Shown: positions 7,502-16,416 of the stretch, piece after piece | Layout of the letters: every line of letters begins with the position of its first letter | How positions within the stretch are numbered: the stretch's first letter is position 1 | Source: Wenyingzhuangia sp. | GTDB lineage: Bacteria; Bacteroidota; Bacteroidia; Flavobacteriales; Flavobacteriaceae | Direction: 5' to 3' | NCBI GenBank assembly: GCA_020628175.1 | Contig: JAHDFK010000007.1 | Location: 1-64,000, forward strand | DNA: 64,000 nucleotides | Translations under genes and position numbers: made by a program | Notes under the pieces: model-generated | What the model saw: the letters and a program-made list of their open reading frames with translations, nothing else | Database searches by the model: none | Told to the model about the DNA's origin: nothing

Positions 7502-8791
7502 ATGGAATTTAATAATTCAGAGTTTTTATACAAAAAAGGCTGCAAAAACTTAGTAGGAGCAGTAAATTCACCTGTAAGAGCTTTTGCTTCTGTAGGAGGT
7601 AATCCGTTATTTATAGATAAAGCCAAAGGAGCTTATATTAAAGATGTAGATGGAAACAAATACATTGATTTGGTATTGTCTTATGGTCCTATGATTCTAG
7701 GACATAGAAATAAAAAAGTAGCAAAAGCAATTAGAAGAGCTTTAAAAAAAGGATATTCTTTTGGTGCCTCTACAAGTGCAGAAATAGAATTGGCAGAATT
7801 GGTATGTAGTGCTTTTCCGGGTATGGATAAAGTACGTTTTGTGAACTCTGGAACAGAAGCAGTTTTAAGTGCTATACGTTTGGCTAGAGCACATACCGGT
7901 AACGATAAAATTGTAAAATTTTCTGGATGTTACCATGGACATATGGATGCGATGCTAGTTGCTGCAGGTTCTGGTTTAGCCACTTTGAGTTTACCAGGGT
8001 CAAAAGGAGTGCCATCACAAGCAGTTGAAAATACGTTGATTTCTGAGTATAACAACTTAGAGAGTGTAAAAGCTCATTTTGAAAAACACAGCGATATTGC
8101 TGCTGTAATTTTAGAGCCTGTAACAGGTAATATGGGTGTGGTAGAACCATCGCAAGAGTTTATACAAGGATTGCGAAAATTAACAAAAGAGCACAATGCT
8201 TTGTTGATATGTGATGAGGTGATGACAGGTTTCCGATCTAAATTTGGAGGAGCACAAGAAATTATTGGTATAGAAGCAGATATTACTTGTTTGGGTAAAG
8301 TAATTGGAGGTGGATTTCCGGTAGGAGCTTATGGAGCTCGTAACGAAATTATGGAAAATGTAGCTCCGTTAGGAGGGATGTACCAAGCAGGTACTTTATC
8401 TGGAAACCCAATTGCTATGGCAGCAGGTATTTCTACTTTGTCAGAGTTAAAAAGACAAAATCCGTATCATAAATTTGATTTAGTAGCTCAGAAAATAGAA
8501 GGATTTTTACGTTCATCTGCTAAAAAATACGGGGTTGCTTTAACAGTAAATAGGTTTGGTTCTATGATCAATCCATTTTTTACAGACAAAGAAGTAACCA
8601 ATTTTACAGATGCGCAAACATCTGATACCGATAAATTTGCAGAATTTTTCTGGGCAATGATTAAAAATGGTGTGTTTTTACCACCATCTCAATACGAAGC
8701 TTGGTTTTTATCATCGGCAATTACTACAAGAGAATTAAAAAGATTAGAGAAAGCCATTGATGCATCTATGCAAACAGTAGCAAGTAAATAA
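7502..8791 (+). CDS. hemL: Glutamate-1-semialdehyde 2,1-aminomutase
   Basis: This PLP-dependent aminomutase converts glutamate-1-semialdehyde, the HemA product, into 5-aminolevulinate. The 429-aa protein shows NSGTEAVLSAIRLAR (115-129), the cofactor-contacting CDEVMTGFR (237-245), and LGKVIGGGFPVGAYG with the Schiff-base Lys266. The length and motifs are standard. Its place inside the hemA-F operon, 5 bases after hemD, puts the two C5-pathway enzymes under the same promoter. Confidence 0.97.
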   Translation: MEFNNSEFLYKKGCKNLVGAVNSPVRAFASVGGNPLFIDKAKGAYIKDVDGNKYIDLVLSYGPMILGHRNKKVAKAIRRALKKGYSFGASTSAEIELAELVCSAFPGMDKVRFVNSGTEAVLSAIRLARAHTGNDKIVKFSGCYHGHMDAMLVAAGSGLATLSLPGSKGVPSQAVENTLISEYNNLESVKAHFEKHSDIAAVILEPVTGNMGVVEPSQEFIQGLRKLTKEHNALLICDEVMTGFRSKFGGAQEIIGIEADITCLGKVIGGGFPVGAYGARNEIMENVAPLGGMYQAGTLSGNPIAMAAGISTLSELKRQNPYHKFDLVAQKIEGFLRSSAKKYGVALTVNRFGSMINPFFTDKEVTNFTDAQTSDTDKFAEFFWAMIKNGVFLPPSQYEAWFLSSAITTRELKRLEKAIDASMQTVASK

Positions 8792-8856
8792 TATTAGAAA
8801 AAGAAATACGTACCTAACTACATCAGAAGCTATTATAGCCTAACATACAAAGCAAC

Positions 8857-9882
8857 ATGATAAAAAACGATTTATACCTAAGAGCATTAAAAGGAGAAAC
8901 TGTAGAACGCCCTCCTGTTTGGATGATGAGACAAGCGGGACGTTATTTGCCAGAGTTTCAGGAAATAAAAAAGAAATACGATTTTTTTACACGTTGCCAA
9001 ACACCAGAGTTAGCTGCCGAAATTACGGTACAACCTATTAGAAGATATGGTATGGACGCTGCAATTCTATTTTCAGATATTCTAGTAATTCCGCAAGCAA
9101 TGAATATTGCTGTAGAAATGAAAGATGGAATTGGGCCTTGGTTACCAAACCCAGTTCGTACAATGCAAGATGTAGAAAAAGCAATTGTTCCGGATATTGA
9201 TGAAACTTTAGGTTATGTAATGGATGCTATTAAGTTGACGAAGCAAATGCTGAACGATGAAATTCCGTTAATTGGTTTTGCAGGTTCGCCATGGACTATA
9301 TTGTGTTACTGTATTCAAGGGCAGGGGTCTAAAAACTTTGATAAAGCCAAAGAATTTTGTTTTACACAACCTTTAGCAGCGCATGCTTTGTTGCAAAAAA
9401 TTACAGATACAACAATTGCTTACTTAAAGAAAAAAGTAGAAGCAGGTGTAAATGCAGTACAAGTTTTTGATTCTTGGGGAGGTATGTTGTCTCCAGTAGA
9501 TTACCAAGAATTTTCTTGGCAATACATCAATCAAATTATAGAAGCTTTAAAAGACGATGCTCCAGTAATTGCTTTTGGAAAAGGATGTTGGTTTGCTTTA
9601 GAAGAAATGTCAAAATCAAATGCATCTGCTTTAGGTGTTGACTGGACAATTACACCAGAATGGGCACGAAAATTAACGGGGAATAACATTACATTACAAG
9701 GTAATTTCGACCCAACACGTTTATTTTCGCCTCCGGCAGAAATTAAAAAGCAAGTAAAAACAATGATTGATGCTTTTGGTAAAGACAAATACATTGTAAA
9801 CTTAGGTCATGGTATTTTACCAAATATAGGTTTAGATAATGCCAAAGCGTTTATAGATGCTGTAAAAGAATACACAATTTAG
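8857..9882 (+). CDS. hemE: Uroporphyrinogen decarboxylase
   Basis: This enzyme removes four carboxyl groups from uroporphyrinogen III to give coproporphyrinogen III without a cofactor. The signature [13 protein letters not shown] lies at 22-34. The second family block, GFAGSPWTI, and the C-terminal NLGHGILP are also present. At 341 aa it is full length. A 65-base gap separates it from hemL, the largest in this operon. I see no terminator there, so read-through is likely. Confidence 0.97.
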   Translation: MIKNDLYLRALKGETVERPPVWMMRQAGRYLPEFQEIKKKYDFFTRCQTPELAAEITVQPIRRYGMDAAILFSDILVIPQAMNIAVEMKDGIGPWLPNPVRTMQDVEKAIVPDIDETLGYVMDAIKLTKQMLNDEIPLIGFAGSPWTILCYCIQGQGSKNFDKAKEFCFTQPLAAHALLQKITDTTIAYLKKKVEAGVNAVQVFDSWGGMLSPVDYQEFSWQYINQIIEALKDDAPVIAFGKGCWFALEEMSKSNASALGVDWTITPEWARKLTGNNITLQGNFDPTRLFSPPAEIKKQVKTMIDAFGKDKYIVNLGHGILPNIGLDNAKAFIDAVKEYTI

Positions 9883-9905
9883 CTTAACGACGCTTAGTTA
9901 TAAAA

Positions 9906-10811
9906 ATGAAAGATCAATTTTACAAGTACATACAGCAGTTACAAGATACTATTTGTGCAGGTTTAGAAGCAGTAGATACTGAAGCTAAGTTTGTAGAGGA
10001 CTTATGGAAAAGACCCGAAGGAGGTGGAGGAAGAACTCGAGTTTTATCCGAAGGAAAGGTAATTGAAAAAGGAGGCGTCAATATATCTTCGGTATATGGA
10101 GAATTACCAATGGCTTTACGAAAGCAATTTGGAGTAGAAGCAGGTGAGTTTTATGCTTGTGGACTGAGTTTGGTAATACACCCAAAGAACCCTATGGTAC
10201 CTACGGTACATGCAAACTGGAGGTATTTCGAAATGTATGATGAAAAAGGTGAAATTGTAACGCAATGGTTTGGTGGCGGACAAGATTTAACACCTTATTA
10301 TTTGTTTGATGAAGATGCAAAACATTTTCATACAGTATGTAAAAAAGCTTGTGATGCTCATAATCAGTCTTTTTATGATACCTATAAAAAAAGATGCGAT
10401 GAATATTTTTGGAATGCGCACAGAAACGAAGCTAGAGGTATAGGAGGTTTGTTTTTTGATTATTGCAAACCCACAGAACAGATGTCTTTAGAGCAATGGT
10501 ATGATTTTGTTACAGAAGTAGGAAATAGCTTTTTAGAAAGTTACGTGCCTATTGTAGAAAGAAGAAAAGAACTATTGTATACCAAAGAACAAAGAAATTG
10601 GCAAGAAATAAGAAGAGGTAGGTATGTAGAATTTAATTTGGTGCACGATAGAGGAACCTTATTTGGATTGAAAACCAATGGTAGGATAGAATCTATTTTA
10701 ATGAGTTTACCTCCGCATGTACAGTGGCATTATTGTCACGAACCAGAAAAAGGAAGTGAAGAAGAAAAACTACTACAAGTTTTAATGCAGCCTAAACAAT
10801 GGGTGTCATAA
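9906..10811 (+). CDS. hemF: Oxygen-dependent coproporphyrinogen-III oxidase
   Basis: HemF uses O2 to decarboxylate two propionates of coproporphyrinogen III to vinyl groups, giving protoporphyrinogen IX. The 301-aa protein contains GGGGRTRVL near the N-terminus, the conserved VHANWRYFE, FGGGQDLTPYY and RGIGGLFFD blocks, and the C-terminal RRGRYVEFNLVHDRGT segment, all diagnostic. Its presence points to aerobic life and, with HemJ and HemH, to the protoporphyrin branch of heme synthesis. It is the last gene of the operon, followed directly by a strong terminator. Confidence 0.97.
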   Translation: MKDQFYKYIQQLQDTICAGLEAVDTEAKFVEDLWKRPEGGGGRTRVLSEGKVIEKGGVNISSVYGELPMALRKQFGVEAGEFYACGLSLVIHPKNPMVPTVHANWRYFEMYDEKGEIVTQWFGGGQDLTPYYLFDEDAKHFHTVCKKACDAHNQSFYDTYKKRCDEYFWNAHRNEARGIGGLFFDYCKPTEQMSLEQWYDFVTEVGNSFLESYVPIVERRKELLYTKEQRNWQEIRRGRYVEFNLVHDRGTLFGLKTNGRIESILMSLPPHVQWHYCHEPEKGSEEEKLLQVLMQPKQWVS

Positions 10812-10814
10812 CAT

Positions 10815-10844
10815 AAAAAACACACTATTATTAGTGTGTTTTTT
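10815..10844. terminator. Bidirectional terminator after hemF
   Basis: AAAAAACACACTA and TAGTGTGTTTTTT form a perfect 13-bp stem around a TTAT loop, usable in both directions between hemF and the convergent 158-aa gene. Confidence 0.85.
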
Positions 10845-10876
10845 AGTTTTAGAATAGTGTCTCGTCTTAAAATAGA

Positions 10877-11353
10877 TTACGATTTTAAATTTTCTAAAAG
10901 TAAATTGTAATCATATTGAAGGTCTTCGTGTAAATTGCCTATTTTATTTTCAATAGCTTTTAATTCTCTTGCTAAAAGATTTGTTAATTGTTGATTTTTA
11001 GTAATTGAGGGGCGCACTTTTCTGAGTTGTTTACAAAAGTGCAAAAGTAATTCTACTTCTGTTTCTCTAGCGTTAGAATAGCGAATGTACGTTTTGGTAA
11101 TTTTTAAAATTTTACGAATCGTTTTCTTCATGTAAAAATAAGAATCTGTATTCATTTTGGTAAATAACTCATCTATTTCTAGTTTAATATCAGCAACATA
11201 TTCTTGCTCTGTATCGGCCTCGAAGAGCAAATAGGTTAACAGCTCTTTGTTTTCTTTTTTAAACTTAGAAAGCCTTAAAATAGTTTGTATCAATTCAGCT
11301 CTATCTAAATTTTCTAACTCAGATTTTATTTGTTTTACCGTTGCCGTTTTCAT
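10877..11353 (-). CDS. Conserved-looking hypothetical protein, helical
   Basis: This 158-aa soluble protein is rich in Lys, Glu and Leu and is predicted by eye to be almost entirely alpha-helical. Heptad-like stretches such as SELENLDRAELIQTILRLSK lie near the N-terminus. There is no signal peptide, membrane segment or recognised motif. It sits alone between hemF and hisS, converging on the first and diverging from the second. Its codon use resembles that of its neighbours, so I take it as real, but I cannot assign a function. Confidence 0.7.
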   Translation of the reverse strand: MKTATVKQIKSELENLDRAELIQTILRLSKFKKENKELLTYLLFEADTEQEYVADIKLEIDELFTKMNTDSYFYMKKTIRKILKITKTYIRYSNARETEVELLLHFCKQLRKVRPSITKNQQLTNLLARELKAIENKIGNLHEDLQYDYNLLLENLKS

Positions 11354-11465
11354 GACTGCAAATTACTATAAAAAGAATAAAATAAGATATTAAATATGTT
11401 GAAATACTGTTTGGTTTTGATGGAAATAGCTCGTAAAATAATGTTCATATGGCAATGAGATTAGT

Positions 11466-11473
11466 TATATTTG
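11466..11473 (+). promoter_or_regulatory. Candidate hisS promoter -7 element
   Basis: TATATTTG, an exact TAnnTTTG match, ends 26 bases before the hisS ATG. A TTC rather than TTG lies about 20 bases upstream. Confidence 0.55.
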
Positions 11474-11499
11474 TCCTTTCAAAAAGATAAGATATCTGT

Positions 11500-12876
11500 A
11501 TGGCACAAAAACCGAGTATACCTAAAGGTACCAGAGATTTTTCTCCTGTTGAAGTAGCGAAGAGAGATTATATTTTTTCTATCATTAAAAATGTATTTCA
11601 AACATTTGGATTTCAATCGATAGAGACTCCATCATTCGAAAATTTACAAACCCTAATGGGAAAGTATGGAGAAGAAGGAGATCGATTGATTTTTAAAATA
11701 TTAAATTCTGGAGATTATTTAAAAAAAGCAGACCAGAGTTTATTAGAAGCAAAAGAAAGCCAGAAATTGATAAGTACGATTTCGGAAAAAGCTTTGCGTT
11801 ACGATTTAACAGTACCTTTTGCGCGTTATGTTGTACAACATCAAAACGAAATAGAATTTCCTTTTAAAAGATATCAAATACAGCCTGTTTGGCGAGCTGA
11901 CAGACCACAGAAAGGACGTTTTAGAGAATTTTACCAATGTGATGCTGATGTTGTAGGAAGTGATTCTTTATGGCAAGAAGTAGATTTTATTCAGTTATAC
12001 GATACCGTTTTTTCTAAGTTAAAGTTAGAAGGGGTAACGATTAAAATGAATAATAGAAAAATCTTATCAGGAATTGCAGAAATTATTGGAGCAAGTGATA
12101 AGTTGATTGATTTTACGGTTGCTTTAGATAAATTAGATAAAATAGGAGAAGAAGGAGTTACGAAAGAAATGATTGCAAAAGGAATTTCTGAAGAAGCCAT
12201 AGGTAAAGTAGCGCCATTATTTAATTTTACAGGAACAAATCAACAAAAGTTAGCACAACTAGAAACTATGTTGGCTAGTTCTGAAGAAGGAACCAAAGGA
12301 GTAGAAGAGTTACGTTTTATAATTGATACGATTGAAGCGATTGGTTTAAAAACAGCAAGTTTAACTTTAGATGTTACTTTGGCACGAGGATTGAACTATT
12401 ATACAGGAGCTATTTTTGAAGTAGCTGCACCCGAAGGTGTAAAAATGGGATCGATTGGTGGTGGAGGAAGATATGACGACCTTACAGGTATTTTTGGATT
12501 AAAAAATATGAGTGGTGTTGGAATATCTTTTGGATTGGACAGAATATACTTGGTGTTAGAAGAGCTAAATTTATTTAATGAAGTTGCTTTACCAAGACCA
12601 GAAGTTTTGTTTATCAATTTTGGTAATGATGAAGCTTTGTATTCGACCAAAGCAATTGCATGGTTACGAAATGCAGGTATTCAATCAGAATTATACCCAA
12701 GTGCTGCTAAAATGAAAAAACAAATGATGTATGCCAACAAACGTAGTATACCTTTTGTAGTTTTAGTAGGAGATAAGGAGATAGAACAAGGCAGTTACAC
12801 CTTGAAAAATATGGAAACAGGAGAACAAACAACATGTAAGTTAAACGAATTGCAAGAACTAATTATTAATTCGTAA
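11500..12876 (+). CDS. hisS: Histidyl-tRNA synthetase
   Basis: This class II aminoacyl-tRNA synthetase charges tRNA-His. It begins with the conserved [11 protein letters not shown] block. Motif 2 is visible as [20 protein letters not shown], and the histidine-binding segments [14 protein letters not shown] and GGGGRYDDL follow. An anticodon-binding domain with [13 protein letters not shown] fills the last 90 or so residues. The 458-aa length is normal for bacteroidete enzymes. It has its own promoter and stands just before folE, whose promoter overlaps its stop codon. Confidence 0.97.
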   Translation: MAQKPSIPKGTRDFSPVEVAKRDYIFSIIKNVFQTFGFQSIETPSFENLQTLMGKYGEEGDRLIFKILNSGDYLKKADQSLLEAKESQKLISTISEKALRYDLTVPFARYVVQHQNEIEFPFKRYQIQPVWRADRPQKGRFREFYQCDADVVGSDSLWQEVDFIQLYDTVFSKLKLEGVTIKMNNRKILSGIAEIIGASDKLIDFTVALDKLDKIGEEGVTKEMIAKGISEEAIGKVAPLFNFTGTNQQKLAQLETMLASSEEGTKGVEELRFIIDTIEAIGLKTASLTLDVTLARGLNYYTGAIFEVAAPEGVKMGSIGGGGRYDDLTGIFGLKNMSGVGISFGLDRIYLVLEELNLFNEVALPRPEVLFINFGNDEALYSTKAIAWLRNAGIQSELYPSAAKMKKQMMYANKRSIPFVVLVGDKEIEQGSYTLKNMETGEQTTCKLNELQELIINS

Positions 12877-12881
12877 ATTTG
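12874..12881 (+). promoter_or_regulatory. Candidate folE promoter -7 element overlapping the hisS stop codon
   Basis: TAAATTTG matches TAnnTTTG, and its first three bases are the hisS TAA. A TTG at 12850-12852 could be the -33 element, with 21 bases between. The G lies 20 bases before the folE ATG. Confidence 0.5.
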
Positions 12882-12900
12882 CAGCTTATATTTTATAAAT

Positions 12901-13587
12901 ATGTCCCAAGAAATTGACATAATGGATAACGAAAGAATTGATGATATAGGAGATAACCACATCGGAGATGTGACCCGAACTCCATTAAGAAGTGATGCCT
13001 TTGATTTATCTGATGCAGAGAAGATTGATAAAATTCAAGAGAATGTTCTTGAAATCATGGAAACTTTAGGTTTAGATTTAACCGATGATAGTTTAAAAGG
13101 AACACCTAAACGTGTTGCTAAAGCTTTTGTTAAGGAGTTGTTTGGAGGATTGAATCCGAAAAACAAACCTAGGTTGTCTACGTTTGAAAACAATTACCAA
13201 TACGGAGAGATGTTGGTAGAAAAAAACATTGTTGTGTATTCTACCTGCGAACATCACTTATTACCTATTATAGGTAGAGCACATGTTGCTTATATATCTA
13301 AAGGTACTGTGGTAGGGTTGTCTAAAATGAATAGAATTGTAGATCATTTTGCCAAAAGACCTCAGGTACAAGAGCGTTTAACAAGACAAATAGTAAAAGC
13401 TTTGCAAGAAGCCTTAGGTACAGATGATGTTGCTTGTATTATAGACGCAAAACACTTATGTGTAAACTCTAGAGGAGTAAAAGACATTGAGAGTTCTACC
13501 GTAACAGCCGAGTTTGGAGGAGCGTTTAAGAACGTTGAAAAACAAAAAGAATTTAGAGATTATATAAAACTAGAAACAAAGTTTTAG
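12901..13587 (+). CDS. folE: GTP cyclohydrolase I
   Basis: This enzyme opens GTP to form 7,8-dihydroneopterin triphosphate, the first step of folate and, in queuosine-makers, of deazaguanine synthesis. The catalytic zinc ligands are visible as Cys116 and His119 in STCEHHLLPI and Cys187 in AKHLCVNSRGVKD. The 228 residues include an acidic N-terminal extension of about 35 residues before the conserved core. The queE gene at 59 kb uses the same entry product. A clear terminator follows, so this looks monocistronic. Confidence 0.96.
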   Translation: MSQEIDIMDNERIDDIGDNHIGDVTRTPLRSDAFDLSDAEKIDKIQENVLEIMETLGLDLTDDSLKGTPKRVAKAFVKELFGGLNPKNKPRLSTFENNYQYGEMLVEKNIVVYSTCEHHLLPIIGRAHVAYISKGTVVGLSKMNRIVDHFAKRPQVQERLTRQIVKALQEALGTDDVACIIDAKHLCVNSRGVKDIESSTVTAEFGGAFKNVEKQKEFRDYIKLETKF

Positions 13588-13607
13588 TTTTGTATTAGAA
13601 ATAGTAT

Positions 13608-13641
13608 AAGGCGAATATCTACTAGATATTTGCCTTTTTTT
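13608..13641 (+). terminator. Terminator after folE
   Basis: AAGGCGAATATCT pairs with AGATATTTGCCTT (one G-T pair) across a three-base loop and is followed by a run of seven T. Confidence 0.8.
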
Positions 13642-13986
13642 GTTTCATAATATCAGATACTACGTGTAGTATTGTGTTTTTTATAGTAGTAATTTCATTA
13701 ATTGATTGTACAATGAATGATAACATTTTGGATATTTCTAGAAAACTACGTTTTAGTCTAAGCTATAGAATTACATACAGTTCCTGTTATAATTTAAGAG
13801 TGAGATAAAATTCTACAGAAAAAATAAAGAAACCTTCATCGAATTCATAATTTAAAAAACTAATTTAGTTTTGATGGATTTATGTGTTTAACTAGTTTTT
13901 AAAAATATAAGTTCAAGGAATACAGTTTTAAATTTAAAATAGGGCCTAACCATAATATAGATACTATTTAAACGATAAATATTGTA
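13642..13986. other. Gene-poor intergenic stretch with one short palindrome
   Basis: There is no plausible reading frame. The only structure I find is the inverted repeat ATACTAC-GT-GTAGTAT at 13657-13672, which could be an operator. The region is very AT-rich and presumably holds the promoter of the LuxR-type gene, but no exact TAnnTTTG match stands out. Confidence 0.5.
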
Positions 13987-14832
13987 ATGAAATATATAGA
14001 AGTAACTTTATTAGTTTTTACATACACAATACTTGTTGTTACATTATTTGTAGAGTTAATTTGTTACAAAAAAAAACTTGAAAAAAGGGAGACGATAGCC
14101 TTTACCTTTTCATTATTACTTTTAGTTATTTCCATCACTTATTCAAGCTTTTTCGTAAAGACGAGTGTTTTTGTTTTACTATCTATGATAGTAGTTGCAT
14201 TAACAACACCTTTAAACATTATGGCTGAAAGAAAACATAAGGTCAGTCACTTTTGGAAAAGATGTATTATTGTGAGTTCTGCATTTTTATTTTTAGCGAC
14301 ATGTATCGCTTTTTATGTAAATTCTCTAAATTATATTGAGCATATTGTTACAGCTTTTCTCGTTATTTCTGTAATAGCGTCTATGCTATTGATAAGAGTA
14401 ACCAAGCCTAAACAGTTTATAAAGCATAGAGAAAAATCAGAACGCATTTTCGCTATCATTTTTTTAATTACAATCCCTTTATCAGTACTTAGTAATTACC
14501 TTTTTATAAATACAGGCTACAACCTAAAGATTGGATTTACAATTCCTTTAGTTTTTATTCTTCTTGCAGGGAATAAGTTGATAGATGATCTCCAGCGTTT
14601 GTCATTATTTAAACCAAGCATAGAAAGTAAAGAACAGCATTTTAAAAATTATTCGATTACTAAAAGAGAAAAAGAGGTTGCTTTATTATTGATAAAAGGA
14701 AAAGCATACAAACAAATATCTGAAGAGTTGCATATTTCTATTCCCACAGTAAAAACACATACGAGTACTATTTACAAAAAGTGTAATGTGAAAAACAGAA
14801 CCGAATTGGCTGCACTCATACTTATTAACTAA
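13987..14832 (+). CDS. Membrane-anchored LuxR-type transcriptional regulator
   Basis: The first 200 or so residues of this 281-aa protein form six or seven hydrophobic segments. The last 65 or so are a LuxR/GerE helix-turn-helix that starts at YSITKREKEVALLLIKGKAY and includes ISIPTVKTHTSTIYKKCNV. There is no receiver domain, so the signal is probably sensed by the membrane part. Regulators of this layout are frequent in Bacteroidota. The next gene, 138 bases downstream on the same strand, encodes an outer-membrane protein and is a plausible target. The ligand is unknown. Confidence 0.85.
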   Translation: MKYIEVTLLVFTYTILVVTLFVELICYKKKLEKRETIAFTFSLLLLVISITYSSFFVKTSVFVLLSMIVVALTTPLNIMAERKHKVSHFWKRCIIVSSAFLFLATCIAFYVNSLNYIEHIVTAFLVISVIASMLLIRVTKPKQFIKHREKSERIFAIIFLITIPLSVLSNYLFINTGYNLKIGFTIPLVFILLAGNKLIDDLQRLSLFKPSIESKEQHFKNYSITKREKEVALLLIKGKAYKQISEELHISIPTVKTHTSTIYKKCNVKNRTELAALILIN

Positions 14833-14865
14833 AGAGTAAGTTAAGTGTTTGATTTTTAGTACTCA

Positions 14866-14926
14866 TACTTTTGTATGATATTTGTTTTCTATACTTTTTT
14901 CATACTTTTCCTCGATTGTCACCCGC
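14866..14926 (+). promoter_or_regulatory. Upstream region with repeated ATACTTTT boxes
   Basis: The ATACTTTT motif appears three times between the LuxR-type gene and the outer-membrane gene, near 14865, 14890 and 14903. The first copy is within CATACTTTTGTATG, a small palindrome that also contains a TAnnTTTG match. The spacing suggests a regulator-binding array, but this is inference. Confidence 0.35.
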
Positions 14927-14938
14927 ACTTTAAACAAA

Positions 14939-14946
14939 TACTTTTG
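14939..14946 (+). promoter_or_regulatory. Candidate promoter of the outer-membrane protein gene
   Basis: TACTTTTG matches TAnnTTTG, with TTG at 14916-14918 and 20 bases between, close to the flavobacterial consensus arrangement. The ATG lies 24 bases downstream. Confidence 0.6.
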
Positions 14947-14970
14947 TCTGAACTTAAATACTAAGAAGAC

Positions 14971-16257
14971 ATGAAGAAAAGGTTTGTAACACTCGTTTTA
15001 GTACTGTATACATTAAGTACATTTTCCCAAGAGACCTCTTTTGGAAAAGATAAAAATCGGCTTGATTTTGCTAAAATGTATTTTGAAGTTGGAAGTAATT
15101 TTTCTTCATCTTTTACAGGTAAAAAGTTAGTAAATGATGAGATAGTTGCATTTGAAAATTCTGCTTCAGTTACGCAATACTTAAATTGGGGTGCATTTCA
15201 TTTTTGGGGACATGCAGAGTTTTATGCTACTTTTCCTATACATCAACTTAATTTAGAAAAGAATAAAGGAACAGATTTTACACTTACCAACTATGTTGTA
15301 ACAGGTGCACGTTTTTTACCTTGGGCATTTCGAGAGAAAAAAATTAGACCTTACGCAGGCTTGAGTTGGGGAGCAACAGATTTTCAACAAAGAAATAGCC
15401 CAGATGAAAACTCTCCTGTTCTTTCTAAAGATTTTTTAGTAATTCCAGAGACAGGGTTTATGTATGGTTATAAATCTTTAATGATTCGATTAGGGCTTAG
15501 TTATAATTATGATCATAAATGGAATTACCCATTATCGAGAACTACTTTTTCTGAAATTGAGACACCAAAATTTAGTTTTCAATTAGGATTAAATTATTCT
15601 TTTGAAAGTAGTAAAAATGAAAAACCAGAAGACAAAGAGCAATGGAATAGTTACCCAAGAACATCTAGTATAGGTTATGATGCCACTAAATTTGGTGACT
15701 TCTTTATTGCTATTGGACCTTCATTATCATTTTCTCTTTCGGAGTCTGAATACAATAAAACTGAATTTCCTTATTTAAAAAAGAAATTAACATCTTCTAA
15801 TTATTACGATATTGCTACAGGTTATCAATTTAATAAATTAGGATTATTTACGGCATTATCATTTAGAAATCCAAAATTCGAAACAGAAGGATTCGGTGCG
15901 AAACAAATCATCAAAAAAACATCCTTAGCACTTGAGGTAAATAAATTTATCACTGATTATACAGGGTTTGCTCCTTATATTGGATTAAACGTAGCCTATG
16001 ATAAATTAAAGTACACAGAAAATGTAGACAATATCTCAAAAGAAGTAACTTTTAAGACAATTGAACCAGGTGTTACTTTTGGATGGGATATTGTACCTGG
16101 AAAAACATCAGAAGCACTAATATTAAGGACAAATTTAAGATGGTATCCATTCTCATCATTTCAAATTGATGGCAAAAAGTTTAATTTCAATCAATTAGAA
16201 TATAATTTAATTCAAGCGGTCTTTTATCCTGAACGATTAATGAAACGAAGAAGATAG
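14971..16257 (+). CDS. Secreted protein, probable outer-membrane beta-barrel
   Basis: This 428-aa protein has a clear signal peptide ending near TLSTFSQ|ETSF. The rest consists of alternating polar/aromatic stretches with many Tyr, Phe and Trp and short turns, typical of outer-membrane beta-strands. Examples are YAGLSWGATDF and LMIRLGLSYNYDH. I do not recognise a specific family, and no enzymatic motif is visible. It follows the LuxR-type membrane regulator and has its own consensus promoter, so regulated expression is likely. Substrate or partner is unknown. Confidence 0.75.
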   Translation: MKKRFVTLVLVLYTLSTFSQETSFGKDKNRLDFAKMYFEVGSNFSSSFTGKKLVNDEIVAFENSASVTQYLNWGAFHFWGHAEFYATFPIHQLNLEKNKGTDFTLTNYVVTGARFLPWAFREKKIRPYAGLSWGATDFQQRNSPDENSPVLSKDFLVIPETGFMYGYKSLMIRLGLSYNYDHKWNYPLSRTTFSEIETPKFSFQLGLNYSFESSKNEKPEDKEQWNSYPRTSSIGYDATKFGDFFIAIGPSLSFSLSESEYNKTEFPYLKKKLTSSNYYDIATGYQFNKLGLFTALSFRNPKFETEGFGAKQIIKKTSLALEVNKFITDYTGFAPYIGLNVAYDKLKYTENVDNISKEVTFKTIEPGVTFGWDIVPGKTSEALILRTNLRWYPFSSFQIDGKKFNFNQLEYNLIQAVFYPERLMKRRR

Positions 16258-16416
16258 AGCTTTTGTTATTTTACGAATAAGATGAATTAAAAGCGTAGCT
16301 ACTGAAAGTATTCTGATTCTAATCGGAATTCAGGATTTTCTGTTGAGTATGTTTTTTATATATAGAATACTACTATGGTATCAAGGTTCTGTTGCTTTTA
16401 TATATAGCAGTGTTAT

